Below, piece after piece: positions 1 through 9,115 of a stretch of 64,000 nt of DNA. Below the pieces are notes generated by a model. That model made no database searches. It worked only from the letters and a program-made list of their open reading frames with translations, and was not told where the DNA came from. The position numbers and the translations under genes were made by a program. Source of the DNA: Rhodocyclales bacterium (GTDB lineage: Bacteria > Pseudomonadota > Gammaproteobacteria > Burkholderiales > Rhodocyclaceae); contig JAQGMG010000035.1 in the NCBI GenBank assembly GCA_028292485.1, positions 33,186-97,185 of the forward strand, read 5' to 3'. Position 1 is the first letter of the stretch, and every line of letters starts with the position of its first letter.

Positions 1-39
1 TGCGCGGGTGTGACGACGTGTCGCCACACCCCGCAAGCT

Positions 40-876
40 TTATTGCAGCAGGAAAAACCGGTAAGGCATCGGCAGGCTTTCGCGCACGATGACGTGACCT
101 TCGCGCGGCACCTGGGCCTCGCTGCGCACATAGACCTGCACCTTTTCCGAAGGCATGGTCAGCAGTGAATCCGCATCGCACATCAACACTGACCCCTGCA
201 TCTGCACAGCCTTGCAGCCCTTGATCCACGCAGGGCCGGCAGGCAGCACGGCCGCTTGAGCCGGCTTTGCGGGCGCCGAAGGGGCTACGGGTTTCGATAT
301 CGGTGCTGGTTTTGGCGGTGGCTCCGGTGGCCGGACTATTGCTGGCTGCGGCTTGAGGGGAATGGCAGGATGTGCTGGCGGAATCACCGGCACGGGTTGA
401 TCGCGAGGAGGAGAGGCCAGTGCGGGCTCCTGCAGCACCTCTGGCCGTGCAGCTCCTTCGACGGGTGAGGATTGCTCCACGGGTATCAGCTGCGGAGCTG
501 CCGCCGGCGCAGACACTTCCATCGGCGCTTGCGGAGCGGATGCCTCCGTCGGCATGGACTGCGCAGCTGGCGCCGATTGCTCGTTTGGTGCGACGGGAGC
601 CGATTCTTCTACTGGCGTTGATTGCTCTGCGGGCGCGGATTGCGCAGCCGGTTCCGACTGGGGCATCGGCGCGGAAGCTTCGACCGGTGCCGACTGTGGC
701 TCGTCCAGCGGTGCGGACTGCTCGACGGGTGTCGATTGTTCGACAGGCGCGGACTGCTGATCAGCGGCTTCAGCAGCGAGTGGCGAAGCACCATGCGGCG
801 CAACCTGCGCCACGGCGGCGAGCATGCTTGCAAGCAGCACGATGCTCAAAACCGAAGGGAGTGATAGCAGACGCAT
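40..876 (-). CDS. Exported Pro/Ser/Glu-rich protein with C-terminal MCDADSLL domain
   Basis: Predicted 278-aa exported protein of unknown function. The ATG at 876 is chosen because it opens a signal-peptide-like stretch (MRLLSLPSVL then a hydrophobic run); the frame is open further upstream but that part is charged. Residues of about 35-140 form a low-complexity region of imperfect repeats of the type QSAPVEQS, followed by a proline-rich spacer. The last 65 or so residues are a compact domain with two cysteines and the motif MCDADSLL, ending in RESLPMPYRFFLLQ. The same domain ends the next gene upstream (991-1527), so the two are tandem paralogs with different linkers. The layout suggests a periplasmic or surface protein with a flexible stalk. 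I do not recognise the family, and the function is unknown. Confidence 0.75.
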   Translation of the reverse strand: MRLLSLPSVLSIVLLASMLAAVAQVAPHGASPLAAEAADQQSAPVEQSTPVEQSAPLDEPQSAPVEASAPMPQSEPAAQSAPAEQSTPVEESAPVAPNEQSAPAAQSMPTEASAPQAPMEVSAPAAAPQLIPVEQSSPVEGAARPEVLQEPALASPPRDQPVPVIPPAHPAIPLKPQPAIVRPPEPPPKPAPISKPVAPSAPAKPAQAAVLPAGPAWIKGCKAVQMQGSVLMCDADSLLTMPSEKVQVYVRSEAQVPREGHVIVRESLPMPYRFFLLQ

Positions 877-990
877 GGCAAGGCCGGTGAAGATCGGGAC
901 ACGACGAATAGCATACCTGTGCCTCGTGGCGAACGAATTCTGCACCGCGCCAGAGACATACTTCACACAGCTCGTCTTCCTCCGGGCAAC

Positions 991-1527
991 CTATTCGAGT
1001 ACGAAAAAACGGTACAGACGCGGCAGGCTCTCACGCAAGGCAATGCGGGAACTGCCGGACGATTTGCGGCTCAGTTTCGGATCGCGCACATACACGATGA
1101 CCTTGTCCGACGGCTGCGCCAGCAGGCTATCGGCATCGCACATGATCGCGTCTGCCTGCTGCTGGTGATACCAACACGCCTTGAGCCATGCCGGGCCTGG
1201 CGAGGACTTGGCACTGGCCTTGATCAAGCCGTCCGCCGGTTCCTTTGCGGTTTCGACGGCGCGCTCCCTGGCAAGCTCCCTGGTGGTTTCTTTTGCAGTT
1301 TCCTTCTTCACTTCTTTCGCCGCTTGTCTTGACGGCGGCGTAGCCACGCGCACGGCTTTCGGTGGAGGCTGAAACAGCACAGCCTGCACGGCAGGCAATT
1401 GCTCCTCGTCGGGAACTAGCGGTGTCACGAGGGCGACGGACTCGGCCGGGGCTGTCTCGGGCGTCAAGGCACATCCGGCGAGGCAGGTCATGAGTCCTGC
1501 GGCGATAACAACGAGCACGATACGCAT
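991..1527 (-). CDS. Putative lipoprotein, paralog of the downstream MCDADSLL protein
   Basis: Predicted 178-aa lipoprotein. The ATG at 1527 gives a short signal peptide (MRIVLVVIAAGLMTCLAGC) with lipobox LAGC, so the mature protein should carry a lipidated Cys. The middle is rich in Lys, Glu, Ala and Thr (KEVKKETAKETTRELARE), probably a helical linker. The C-terminal domain (PAWLKACW ... MCDADSLLAQPSDK ... RESLPRLYRFFVLE) aligns with that of the gene at 40-876, including both cysteines. The two genes lie in the same direction, 114 bp apart, and may be co-transcribed. The divergent neighbour is thiC with its riboswitch. The family is not recognised. Confidence 0.75.
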   Translation of the reverse strand: MRIVLVVIAAGLMTCLAGCALTPETAPAESVALVTPLVPDEEQLPAVQAVLFQPPPKAVRVATPPSRQAAKEVKKETAKETTRELARERAVETAKEPADGLIKASAKSSPGPAWLKACWYHQQQADAIMCDADSLLAQPSDKVIVYVRDPKLSRKSSGSSRIALRESLPRLYRFFVLE

Positions 1528-1715
1528 AGCTGCCTCTACGGAGTTGAACCAGCACACTGGACTGACAACCGTTGCTAACGGTCTTTCGGTCTATTTACAT
1601 TAGCCCGTCCAGCGCAGGCGCGCAGGCGCGACGCAGGGTCGCCGGCTGCAGACAAAAGCCGTGCATTGACGGCGCCGGTTGCCTCTGGACGACCTTTTCA
1701 GTAAGGTGTCGGCAT

Positions 1716-3955
<2,240 letters not shown>

Positions 3956-3984
3956 TCTCGTCACTCAAGCGCTGAAGTTAGAAA

Positions 3985-4011
3985 GGGGCTGCATCTGCGG
4001 CCCCTTTTTTT
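3985..4011 (+). terminator. Rho-independent terminator of thiC
   Basis: A GC-rich hairpin (GGGGCTGC, loop ATCT, GCGGCCCC) followed directly by seven Ts. It lies 29 nt after the thiC stop codon. Confidence 0.9.
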
Positions 4012-4042
4012 ATGATGCTGCTAAATCACGTCATCACAAACC

Positions 4043-4066
4043 GAAAACCTTGCGCAAGAAAGCGCC
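4043..4066 (+). pseudogene. Short decayed fragment of thiC 3' region
   Basis: This 24-nt stretch (GAAAACCTTGCGCAAG then AAAGCGCC) matches the part of intact thiC that encodes ETLPQEGA, near 3750-3773, apart from two single-base indels and one substitution. It sits just after the thiC terminator and upstream of a longer thiC fragment. On its own it is short enough to be doubtful; next to the second fragment it suggests repeated partial duplication of the thiC end. Confidence 0.5.
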
Positions 4067-4150
4067 CTCCTCGCATTGGTCTGATCTGGACGATAGCGTC
4101 GTAATGGTGATCGGCCCAGAGAGCGTGAAGCAAATCTTTCTTCCGAACCT

Positions 4151-4212
4151 TAATCGCTTCAGAATTTGAAGCGAATCGAGCGTTTAATCGCTTCAGATTC
4201 TGAAGCAATTAA
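4151..4212. repeat. Pair of small palindromes sharing TAATCGCTTCAGA
   Basis: Two palindromic units lie in tandem. The first has arms CGCTTCA/TGAAGCG (4155-4173). The second has arms GCTTCAG/CTGAAGC (4190-4206), roughly extended by TTAAT/ATTAA. The 13-mer TAATCGCTTCAGA occurs at 4151-4163 and again at 4185-4197. They lie between the two decayed thiC fragments at the left edge of the restriction-modification island. Their role is unknown. Confidence 0.6.
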
Positions 4213-4251
4213 CCTCCGCACTTGCGCCCTTCGCTGCACGAACTCTCGGCA

Positions 4252-4446
4252 AATTCCCGGGAAGACCAGTTCAACCCTGGCCTCGACAAACCACGTAGCC
4301 GCCACGACAACCCCGTGTCACAGGAAGACGTCAAGGTCTCGCACTCTTGCTCGATAAAGATCACTCAAGACGTGTGCGACTTTGCGGCCTCGGAGAGATC
4401 TGCGAAGACGAAGCTGGAGAAAGAGATGGAAACGAAATCAGAGGAG
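4252..4446 (+). pseudogene. Decayed duplicate of the thiC C-terminal region
   Basis: The forward frame through 4258-4446 reads REDQFNPGLD ... HDNPVSQEDVKVSHSCS ... KITQDVCDFAAS ... EKEMETKSEE. The intact ThiC end reads [10 protein letters not shown] ... [17 protein letters not shown] ... [12 protein letters not shown] ... [10 protein letters not shown], so this is a second, diverged copy of the gene's tail. The segment encoding the CxxC part of the cluster motif has been lost, which leaves a single cysteine. There is no upstream ThiC body, so it cannot make an enzyme. The frame stays open to 4542 and overlaps the 3' end of the endonuclease gene on the other strand. It marks the left edge of the island. 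Confidence 0.85.
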
Positions 4447-4457
4447 TCATTCCTGAC

Positions 4458-5705
4458 TCAGTTTTCTTGTGCTCTTACGTGGGCAACAAAGGCGTGCATG
4501 TCCAGAATCGAAGCGCGTTGTTTATTGCTGTATGTTGTGTGAATCGATGCCGGCACAACCAATTGCAAGAGCACCGAAGTCATCTCGTCAGTTTGTGAAG
4601 TACTTATAGCGGGCTCAAGCGTAATAAGGTGCTTGCGCTCAACACGATTTGCCTCAGCCAGCACCTGTCGCCAGCGATCCTTGCAGGTAGTCTTTGCCCC
4701 TAACATCGTGAGGCGCTGTGCCGGAAATTTCGGGTCGTGATAGGCAGCAAATCCAGGAAAAAGGAAGTCTGGTTTGGCACTGTTTTCGGTGACTTTGCCC
4801 TTGCCTCGTGCCCGCTCGAACTGAATTGCGTTCGCCGCAAAGAGGCGCTCCAGATGCCCCTCGAAAGCATGTCCAACTCGGGACTTGCGGCGGTTCTGGA
4901 CACTCAGCGAGTAGCTGATGAACTCATCAACGTCATCACCATCTGGCCCGAACCCCTTGCGCAACCGTTGCTGCACGATGTGCCGCTCATAGATGCGGAA
5001 CAGGAATTCTTCATGATCCATCCAGGCCATCAGAGCCGTATCCGGATCAACTACCGGATCGAATTCTCCCTTGAGGGTATCTCGCGCAAGTGCCGAAAAA
5101 TCCGCTGTTACGGGAAAGGTCTCACCTCCGAAGTGCTTGAGCAACAGTTCCAGCCACTTGCCTCGCTCGTCCTGTTCGACAGTAACGAGTCCGAGATCTT
5201 CCAGTAGAAGTCTCACGGGCAGGATCAGCGAAGACGCGTTGACTTCGCCTTTGCTGAACGAATCTCCGACTGCATCAAGTCCGAATACAGCCCGTAGCTG
5301 AGCCTCGACGGTGGTATCAGGCGGACAGAACACTAGAAGCAATGAGCCGTCAGTGCGTTTGCCAATCAAGAAGAAATCTCCCTCGGCCAGCAGGGAGGTG
5401 ACTGCATTGGTTTTGTAGTACAGGCGGTACTCGGATGAGCGTGTCGGGTGCTTCCAGCGAGCGTCATACCAAGTGAGCGTGTCTTCGCAGATGACCGGAG
5501 CGTCTTCCGTATCGCTGAGATACACGAGCCGTGCCGGGTAGGCGAGTTTGTCGCTCTTGCCGGGAGAGCCCAAGTACTGCCGGAAGCCCACTGAGGGCAG
5601 GCCACCAATTTCGTGCTGGTTGGAGCGCCCGGGATCTGCGTCCACTGCACTCAGGTGTTTTGCAGCAACCCCTTCGAAGTAATCCGCGATGCTGTCCGAA
5701 AACAT
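4458..5705 (-). CDS. EcoRII-type type II restriction endonuclease
   Basis: Predicted 415-aa endonuclease, close to EcoRII (about 400 aa), expected to cut at CCWGG or a related site; the specificity is inferred from family and from the Dcm-like partner. The N-terminal half resembles the DNA-binding effector domain. The C-terminal half has the catalytic-domain signature: KPDFLFPGFAAYHD, then LTMLGAKTTCKDRWRQVL, EANRVERKHLITLEP and SQTDEM. The ATG at 5705 overlaps the TGA of the Vsr gene (TGATG), with a purine-rich GGGGGAG just upstream, so translation is probably coupled to vsr. It is last in the dcm-unknown-unknown-vsr-endonuclease series. Its 3' end runs against the decayed thiC copy. Confidence 0.88.
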   Translation of the reverse strand: MFSDSIADYFEGVAAKHLSAVDADPGRSNQHEIGGLPSVGFRQYLGSPGKSDKLAYPARLVYLSDTEDAPVICEDTLTWYDARWKHPTRSSEYRLYYKTNAVTSLLAEGDFFLIGKRTDGSLLLVFCPPDTTVEAQLRAVFGLDAVGDSFSKGEVNASSLILPVRLLLEDLGLVTVEQDERGKWLELLLKHFGGETFPVTADFSALARDTLKGEFDPVVDPDTALMAWMDHEEFLFRIYERHIVQQRLRKGFGPDGDDVDEFISYSLSVQNRRKSRVGHAFEGHLERLFAANAIQFERARGKGKVTENSAKPDFLFPGFAAYHDPKFPAQRLTMLGAKTTCKDRWRQVLAEANRVERKHLITLEPAISTSQTDEMTSVLLQLVVPASIHTTYSNKQRASILDMHAFVAHVRAQEN

Positions 5706-6175
5706 CAACTCCCCCTGATTCCGTTCTCATCGATGACGGCGGATATCTGATTATTACGGAGCCAGTCCGTAGTAAGGCTGACCACATCCATTCCAGGTCT
5801 CGCCTTCATGCTGGCCCGAATGGCACATTCCCATACAATCAGAATCCGCCACCCTTCTTCAAGCTGCCGCATGGCATCCCGTTCATCGCGCTTGCGATTG
5901 GACTCTATTTTTTCCAGCCAGAAATCCTGTCTGGTGCCCGGCAACCTGAAATAGCGGCAATCATGTCCATGCCAGAAACAACCGTGCACGACGATCAGTG
6001 CCTTGTACTTGGGTAGAACGATATCAGGCTTTCCCGGAATGTCTTTCGCATGAAGCCGGAAACGGAATCCCAGAGCATGGAGCCCTTTTCTTAGAAAAAC
6101 TTCTGGCCGTGTGTTCTTTCCACGGATACCAGACATCATCCGGCTACGTGTCGCCGGATCAACCACATCTGTCAC
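5705..6175 (-). CDS. vsr: Very short patch repair endonuclease Vsr
   Basis: Nicks T:G mismatches that arise when 5-methylcytosine made by the Dcm-type methyltransferase deaminates. The 156-aa product matches Vsr length and blocks: DPATRSRMMSGIRGKNTRPE, GKPDIVL with the active-site Asp, VHGCFWHGHDC, FWLEKIESNRKRD and LIVWECAIR. The start is taken as GTG at 6175 because VTDVVDPATRS lines up with the Vsr N-terminus; the open frame upstream has no Vsr similarity. This GTG overlaps the TGA of the preceding small gene (GTGA), which indicates translational coupling. Finding vsr beside a cytosine methyltransferase is the classic arrangement. Confidence 0.93.
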   Translation of the reverse strand: MTDVVDPATRSRMMSGIRGKNTRPEVFLRKGLHALGFRFRLHAKDIPGKPDIVLPKYKALIVVHGCFWHGHDCRYFRLPGTRQDFWLEKIESNRKRDERDAMRQLEEGWRILIVWECAIRASMKARPGMDVVSLTTDWLRNNQISAVIDENGIRGS

Positions 6176-6498
6176 TGAACGACACGCACCCAGAAATCCA
6201 CACCATTCTCTGGTGTGGCAAGCGGATTCTCGATGTAGCCGAGCCAATACATTTGCGCGGCCAAGCCAATCTCGTATGTCGAATCTCCAACGAGTTCAAA
6301 CATTCTTTGATATGTCTCGGCGATCTTGCTGCACGCAGATTCATCAAGCGCTCGCGTATGCGAATCCGCTTGAACAATACCTCTCAAATCATCGTCAGGA
6401 TGGATGTTTAGACCAAGTTCAAGTATTTGATCCCACCATGCACGCACATCTTGCGGCGAGATGCCAACAAGATCCGGAATTTTATTTGCAGACAGCAT
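6172..6498 (-). CDS. Small unknown protein in the restriction-modification operon
   Basis: Predicted 108-aa soluble protein of unknown function. The ATG at 6498 (MLSANKIPDLVGISPQDV) is chosen for its good ribosome binding site, AGGAGA, five bases upstream; the frame is open to 6558 but without a comparable site. The sequence is acidic and mostly helical-looking (QDVRAWWDQILELGL, CSKIAETYQRMFELVG, YEIGLAAQMYWLGY), without Cys or His metal motifs. Its TGA overlaps the GTG of vsr. DNA here is AT-rich: bases 6481-6540 contain 25 G+C of 60. Its position suggests an accessory or control role in the system, but there is no direct evidence. It lacks a recognisable HTH, so a C-protein is not supported. 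Confidence 0.7.
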   Translation of the reverse strand: MLSANKIPDLVGISPQDVRAWWDQILELGLNIHPDDDLRGIVQADSHTRALDESACSKIAETYQRMFELVGDSTYEIGLAAQMYWLGYIENPLATPENGVDFWVRVVQ

Positions 6499-6564
6499 GG
6501 CAATCTCCTGTTCAATCAAACACAACACAGACTCACATCGCAACGCTGCGGCTTTCACATCGCG

Positions 6565-6759
6565 TCATGCAGGCAACAATTCTTCTCGTGTAACAACGAG
6601 ATCAGATGAGAGATAAACAAATGTGGGACGAATGAAGAACCTGGAAAACGTGTCTTGAACCAAAACCCTGTTTCCCCGCAGCTCTTTGACAACGAACCTC
6701 TGCAGTTTTTCATCTTCATCCAGCGGATCAGCAAACATCACAACTGCTCCGATTTTCAT
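6565..6759 (-). CDS. Small unknown protein downstream of the cytosine methyltransferase
   Basis: Predicted 64-aa protein. The ATG at 6759 (MKIGAVVMFADPLDEDE) has an AAAGGA site five bases upstream. A longer frame from a TTG at 6804 overlaps the methyltransferase stop but has a weaker start. The sequence looks like a small beta-rich fold (FVVKELRGNRVLVQDTF, FVYLSSDLVV). It sits between dcm and the 108-aa gene, all on the same strand with short gaps, so co-transcription is likely. No family is recognised. It could be an antirestriction, regulatory or scaffold peptide, but that is guesswork from position only. Confidence 0.65.
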   Translation of the reverse strand: MKIGAVVMFADPLDEDEKLQRFVVKELRGNRVLVQDTFSRFFIRPTFVYLSSDLVVTREELLPA

Positions 6760-6800
6760 TGCATTCCTTTCTGTGCCCGGATTTTTCGGATAAGTCCGCG

Positions 6801-8087
6801 TCAAGCGGTCGCATAGCGAAACGGTAGTTCTGGCACCAGGATATCAGCCTCAAGCGCAGGTTTCATCATGCTGGCGACGTGACGCATAACGTCCACAACC
6901 ACCGAATTGCCGAACTGCTTGTAAGCACGGGTATCCGAAACGGGTATCCGGTAAGTATCCGGAAACCCCATCAGTCGTGCGCACTCACGCGGCGTCAGTC
7001 TGCGCGGATTTTTCTTTTCGCCCTGGGATACCAGAATCTCCGAGCCATCCTTGTAGTACCGCGCCGACAAGGTACGCGACACGCTGTCGGGGTAGACCAA
7101 GCCATAGCCAAAACCATTGCCCGCCGCTTTGTGTTTAGCAGCGTAGTTCTGCAGGTAATTCCACAAATTATCAGTGAGCGTGTACTTCGCCAGCACGCTT
7201 GCGTTGGCGTGATCGAAATATTTGTCGCCATCGCTTTCAATCAATGGCTCGCTGCCATCGGTCTTGTGCAGAATATGCCGCATGACTTTAGATCCTTTGG
7301 CGGGCAACGGCACTGCATTGATGTCAAAACCCACTTCATCGCGGAAGCCGACGATGATGATGCGTTCGCGATGTTGCGGCGTGAAATGTGCGCCGTCGAT
7401 AACACGGTAGTGAATGTGATAACCAAGTTTCTCCGTTAACGCACGGCGGATCACGTCGAAGGTGCGGCCCTTGTCGTGTGACATGAGGTTTTTGACGTTT
7501 TCGAGCAGGAAAGCGCGTGGTCTCTTTTTGTCGATGATGCGGCAGACATCGAAGAACAGGGTTCCTTGCGTTTCGTCATGAAAGCCGTGCTTACGCCCGA
7601 GTGCATTTTTCTTGCTGACGCCAGCAATCGAGAAGGGCTGGCAGGGAAAGCCAGCCAACAGCACATCGTGATCGGGAACGCTGGTGGCTGCGACCTGCGT
7701 GATGTCACCGGCAATCAGGTGTCCGTCATGGAAATTCTCGGCATAGGTCTTCTGCGCATAGCTGTCCCACTCGCTGGTGAATACACATTGACCGCCAATG
7801 CCTTCGAAGGCAGCGCGAATGCCTCCAATGCCGGCGAACAAGTCGATGAACTTGAACGCTGAGTCATCGGATTTTGGCGTTCCGAAGGGGAGGATGAGTT
7901 GCCGCAGTGCGTGAGCGACGTAAGCCTTCGGTTCAATCTCGCGAGCTTCCCAACGCCTGATAGTGCGGGCGTCCACTTCCAGATAACGGGCAATGGCGGC
8001 TTGCGAATGATGCTGGCGGGCAATGGCAAGGTATTGGAGGACGGTGTCGGCGTCTGTATCAAGGCCGGTTTTGAGAACTGTAGCCAT
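6801..8087 (-). CDS. dcm: Dcm-type DNA (cytosine-5) methyltransferase
   Basis: Transfers methyl from SAM to C5 of cytosine, probably within CCWGG, protecting against the neighbouring EcoRII-type enzyme. The 428-aa product carries the m5C motifs in order: motif [21 protein letters not shown], motif [18 protein letters not shown] with the catalytic Cys, motif [15 protein letters not shown], motif [16 protein letters not shown], the [15 protein letters not shown] block after the target-recognition region, and motif [11 protein letters not shown]. The resemblance to E. coli Dcm is strong over these blocks. The N-terminus ([25 protein letters not shown]) looks like a helix-turn-helix and could autoregulate, as in M.EcoRII. 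The start at 8087 has GGAAAGG upstream; ATGs at 8120 and 8135 are alternatives. Confidence 0.93.
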   Translation of the reverse strand: MATVLKTGLDTDADTVLQYLAIARQHHSQAAIARYLEVDARTIRRWEAREIEPKAYVAHALRQLILPFGTPKSDDSAFKFIDLFAGIGGIRAAFEGIGGQCVFTSEWDSYAQKTYAENFHDGHLIAGDITQVAATSVPDHDVLLAGFPCQPFSIAGVSKKNALGRKHGFHDETQGTLFFDVCRIIDKKRPRAFLLENVKNLMSHDKGRTFDVIRRALTEKLGYHIHYRVIDGAHFTPQHRERIIIVGFRDEVGFDINAVPLPAKGSKVMRHILHKTDGSEPLIESDGDKYFDHANASVLAKYTLTDNLWNYLQNYAAKHKAAGNGFGYGLVYPDSVSRTLSARYYKDGSEILVSQGEKKNPRRLTPRECARLMGFPDTYRIPVSDTRAYKQFGNSVVVDVMRHVASMMKPALEADILVPELPFRYATA

Positions 8088-8155
8088 GGTGACCTTTCCG
8101 CTGGGAATGATTGCGGACATTACGCCCTCATCCATCGCCAGACAAGACTTGACAG

Positions 8156-8171
8156 CTGTTTGTTTTTACAG
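8156..8171. promoter_or_regulatory. Possible LexA (SOS) box upstream of dcm
   Basis: CTGTTTGTTTTTACAG fits the CTGT-N8-ACAG LexA consensus with an A/T-only middle except one G. It lies 69 bp upstream of the chosen dcm start. Eight fixed bases are expected about once by chance in 64 kb, so the position is suggestive, not proof. Confidence 0.4.
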
Positions 8172-8211
8172 TTACTCGATGAACAGTCTTTCTGATGGTT
8201 TGCAGCACCGC

Positions 8212-8370
8212 TGGACGGCCTCGTGCGCACAGGGCTCACTCACCTCTGTTCGTCACGCTGCATCCATTCGAAGACGGCAATGGCCGAGTACATGGCCAGC
8301 ATAGAGCTCAACAAGCCGGGATCGCAGGACCGAAAGCCTGCCGAAGAAGCGGGGAGTCGTTTGCCCCAGC
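8212..8370 (+). pseudogene. Frameshifted remnant of a Fic-domain protein
   Basis: In one frame 8212-8246 reads LDGLVRTGLTHL; one base later another frame continues FVTLHPFEDGNGRV (about 8246-8289). Joined, these give the Fic core with its HPFxDGNGR AMP-transfer motif. Inserting one G after CTCTG would restore the usual HLWFVT. The final Arg of the full HxFxDGNGRxxR motif and everything downstream are missing; after 8290 the sequence no longer resembles Fic. No upstream Fic domain is present. This is a decayed fragment beside the dcm promoter, probably left from the same accessory insertion. The end point is approximate. Confidence 0.7.
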
Positions 8371-8374
8371 CTTC

Positions 8375-9115
8375 TTAATCATCAAACCGCGCAGGCTGGA
8401 AAAACCAGGCGATCAAACTCAGCACGATCATCGCGCCCGCAAGCCAGCTGAGTTTGCGCCAAGGGCCGCCGCCTTCTTGCAGGATTTCGAAGCTTTCCAC
8501 GTAAACCGTTTCGCATGCACCGTTGCCGGTATCGGTGCGGACAATGCTGGTGCCGCGCTTGAATGGGAAGCCGTGATTGTGCGAGTACTCGGCAAGGTAG
8601 CCTCGAAAACGCACCTGGTCGCCGACGCGGACCTTGCGTATCCGTCGAATGACGTCAGCATTATCGGAAAGCAGGTGGTTATTGGAGACAGCGTCTTGGT
8701 CGAAGGCGGCGAAGTCTTCGCTGGAAGAAGTGCTCCAGTTACAGGTGAACTGGCCATTCGAGAATGATATTTTCGAATAGGCACCGTTGCGCGCATTGTT
8801 GCCCCACACGACGCAGATATCCGCGATGTTGAGCGCATCGTTCCATTCGCGGTGAATGTAGTCCCACCAGCTATCGGTGGCGTGTCGACTGACGACGAGC
8901 CCGGCCAGATCGTAGCTGTAGAGCGGTTGCACGGTATACGCGATGTCACCGACCGTTGTCTCGAAAGCAGGCTTGCCGACTGCGCGCTGCAGCGGTTCAT
9001 CCTGCAGCGACGCATCGAGCGCGGAGGAAGGCGGCAGGGCATTGCTCTGCCACAACGCTACGCCGAAAAAGAGGGCGCTGCACATCAGCACCCACTTGAT
9101 CAATCGACGCCTCAC
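8375..9115 (-). CDS. Membrane-anchored protein of unknown function
   Basis: Predicted 246-aa protein with one transmembrane segment at each end: near the N-terminus (WVLMCSALFFGVALW) and near the C-terminus (LAGAMIVLSLIAWFF). The central domain of about 180 residues is probably periplasmic and includes YSYDLAGLVVSRH, WWDYIHREWNDALNIADICV, VRVGDQVRFRGYLAEYSHNH and RTDTGNGACETVYVESF. The last parts read like an OB-fold style beta region, but I cannot name the family. The start is GTG at 9115, overlapping the TGA of the hydrolase gene (GTGA), which suggests translational coupling. The longer open frame upstream is the hydrolase read out of frame. Confidence 0.7.
   Translation of the reverse strand: MRRRLIKWVLMCSALFFGVALWQSNALPPSSALDASLQDEPLQRAVGKPAFETTVGDIAYTVQPLYSYDLAGLVVSRHATDSWWDYIHREWNDALNIADICVVWGNNARNGAYSKISFSNGQFTCNWSTSSSEDFAAFDQDAVSNNHLLSDNADVIRRIRKVRVGDQVRFRGYLAEYSHNHGFPFKRGTSIVRTDTGNGACETVYVESFEILQEGGGPWRKLSWLAGAMIVLSLIAWFFQPARFDD

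Noticed and set aside
447..777. Direct repeats that might be a CRISPR array
   Set aside because: The repeats are in frame, imperfect, without unique spacers, and code for QSAP-type peptide units.
4026..4208. 60-aa leftward frame in the thiC-island junction
   Set aside because: It overlaps two palindromes and decayed thiC sequence, has no ribosome binding site, and its translation shows no domain.
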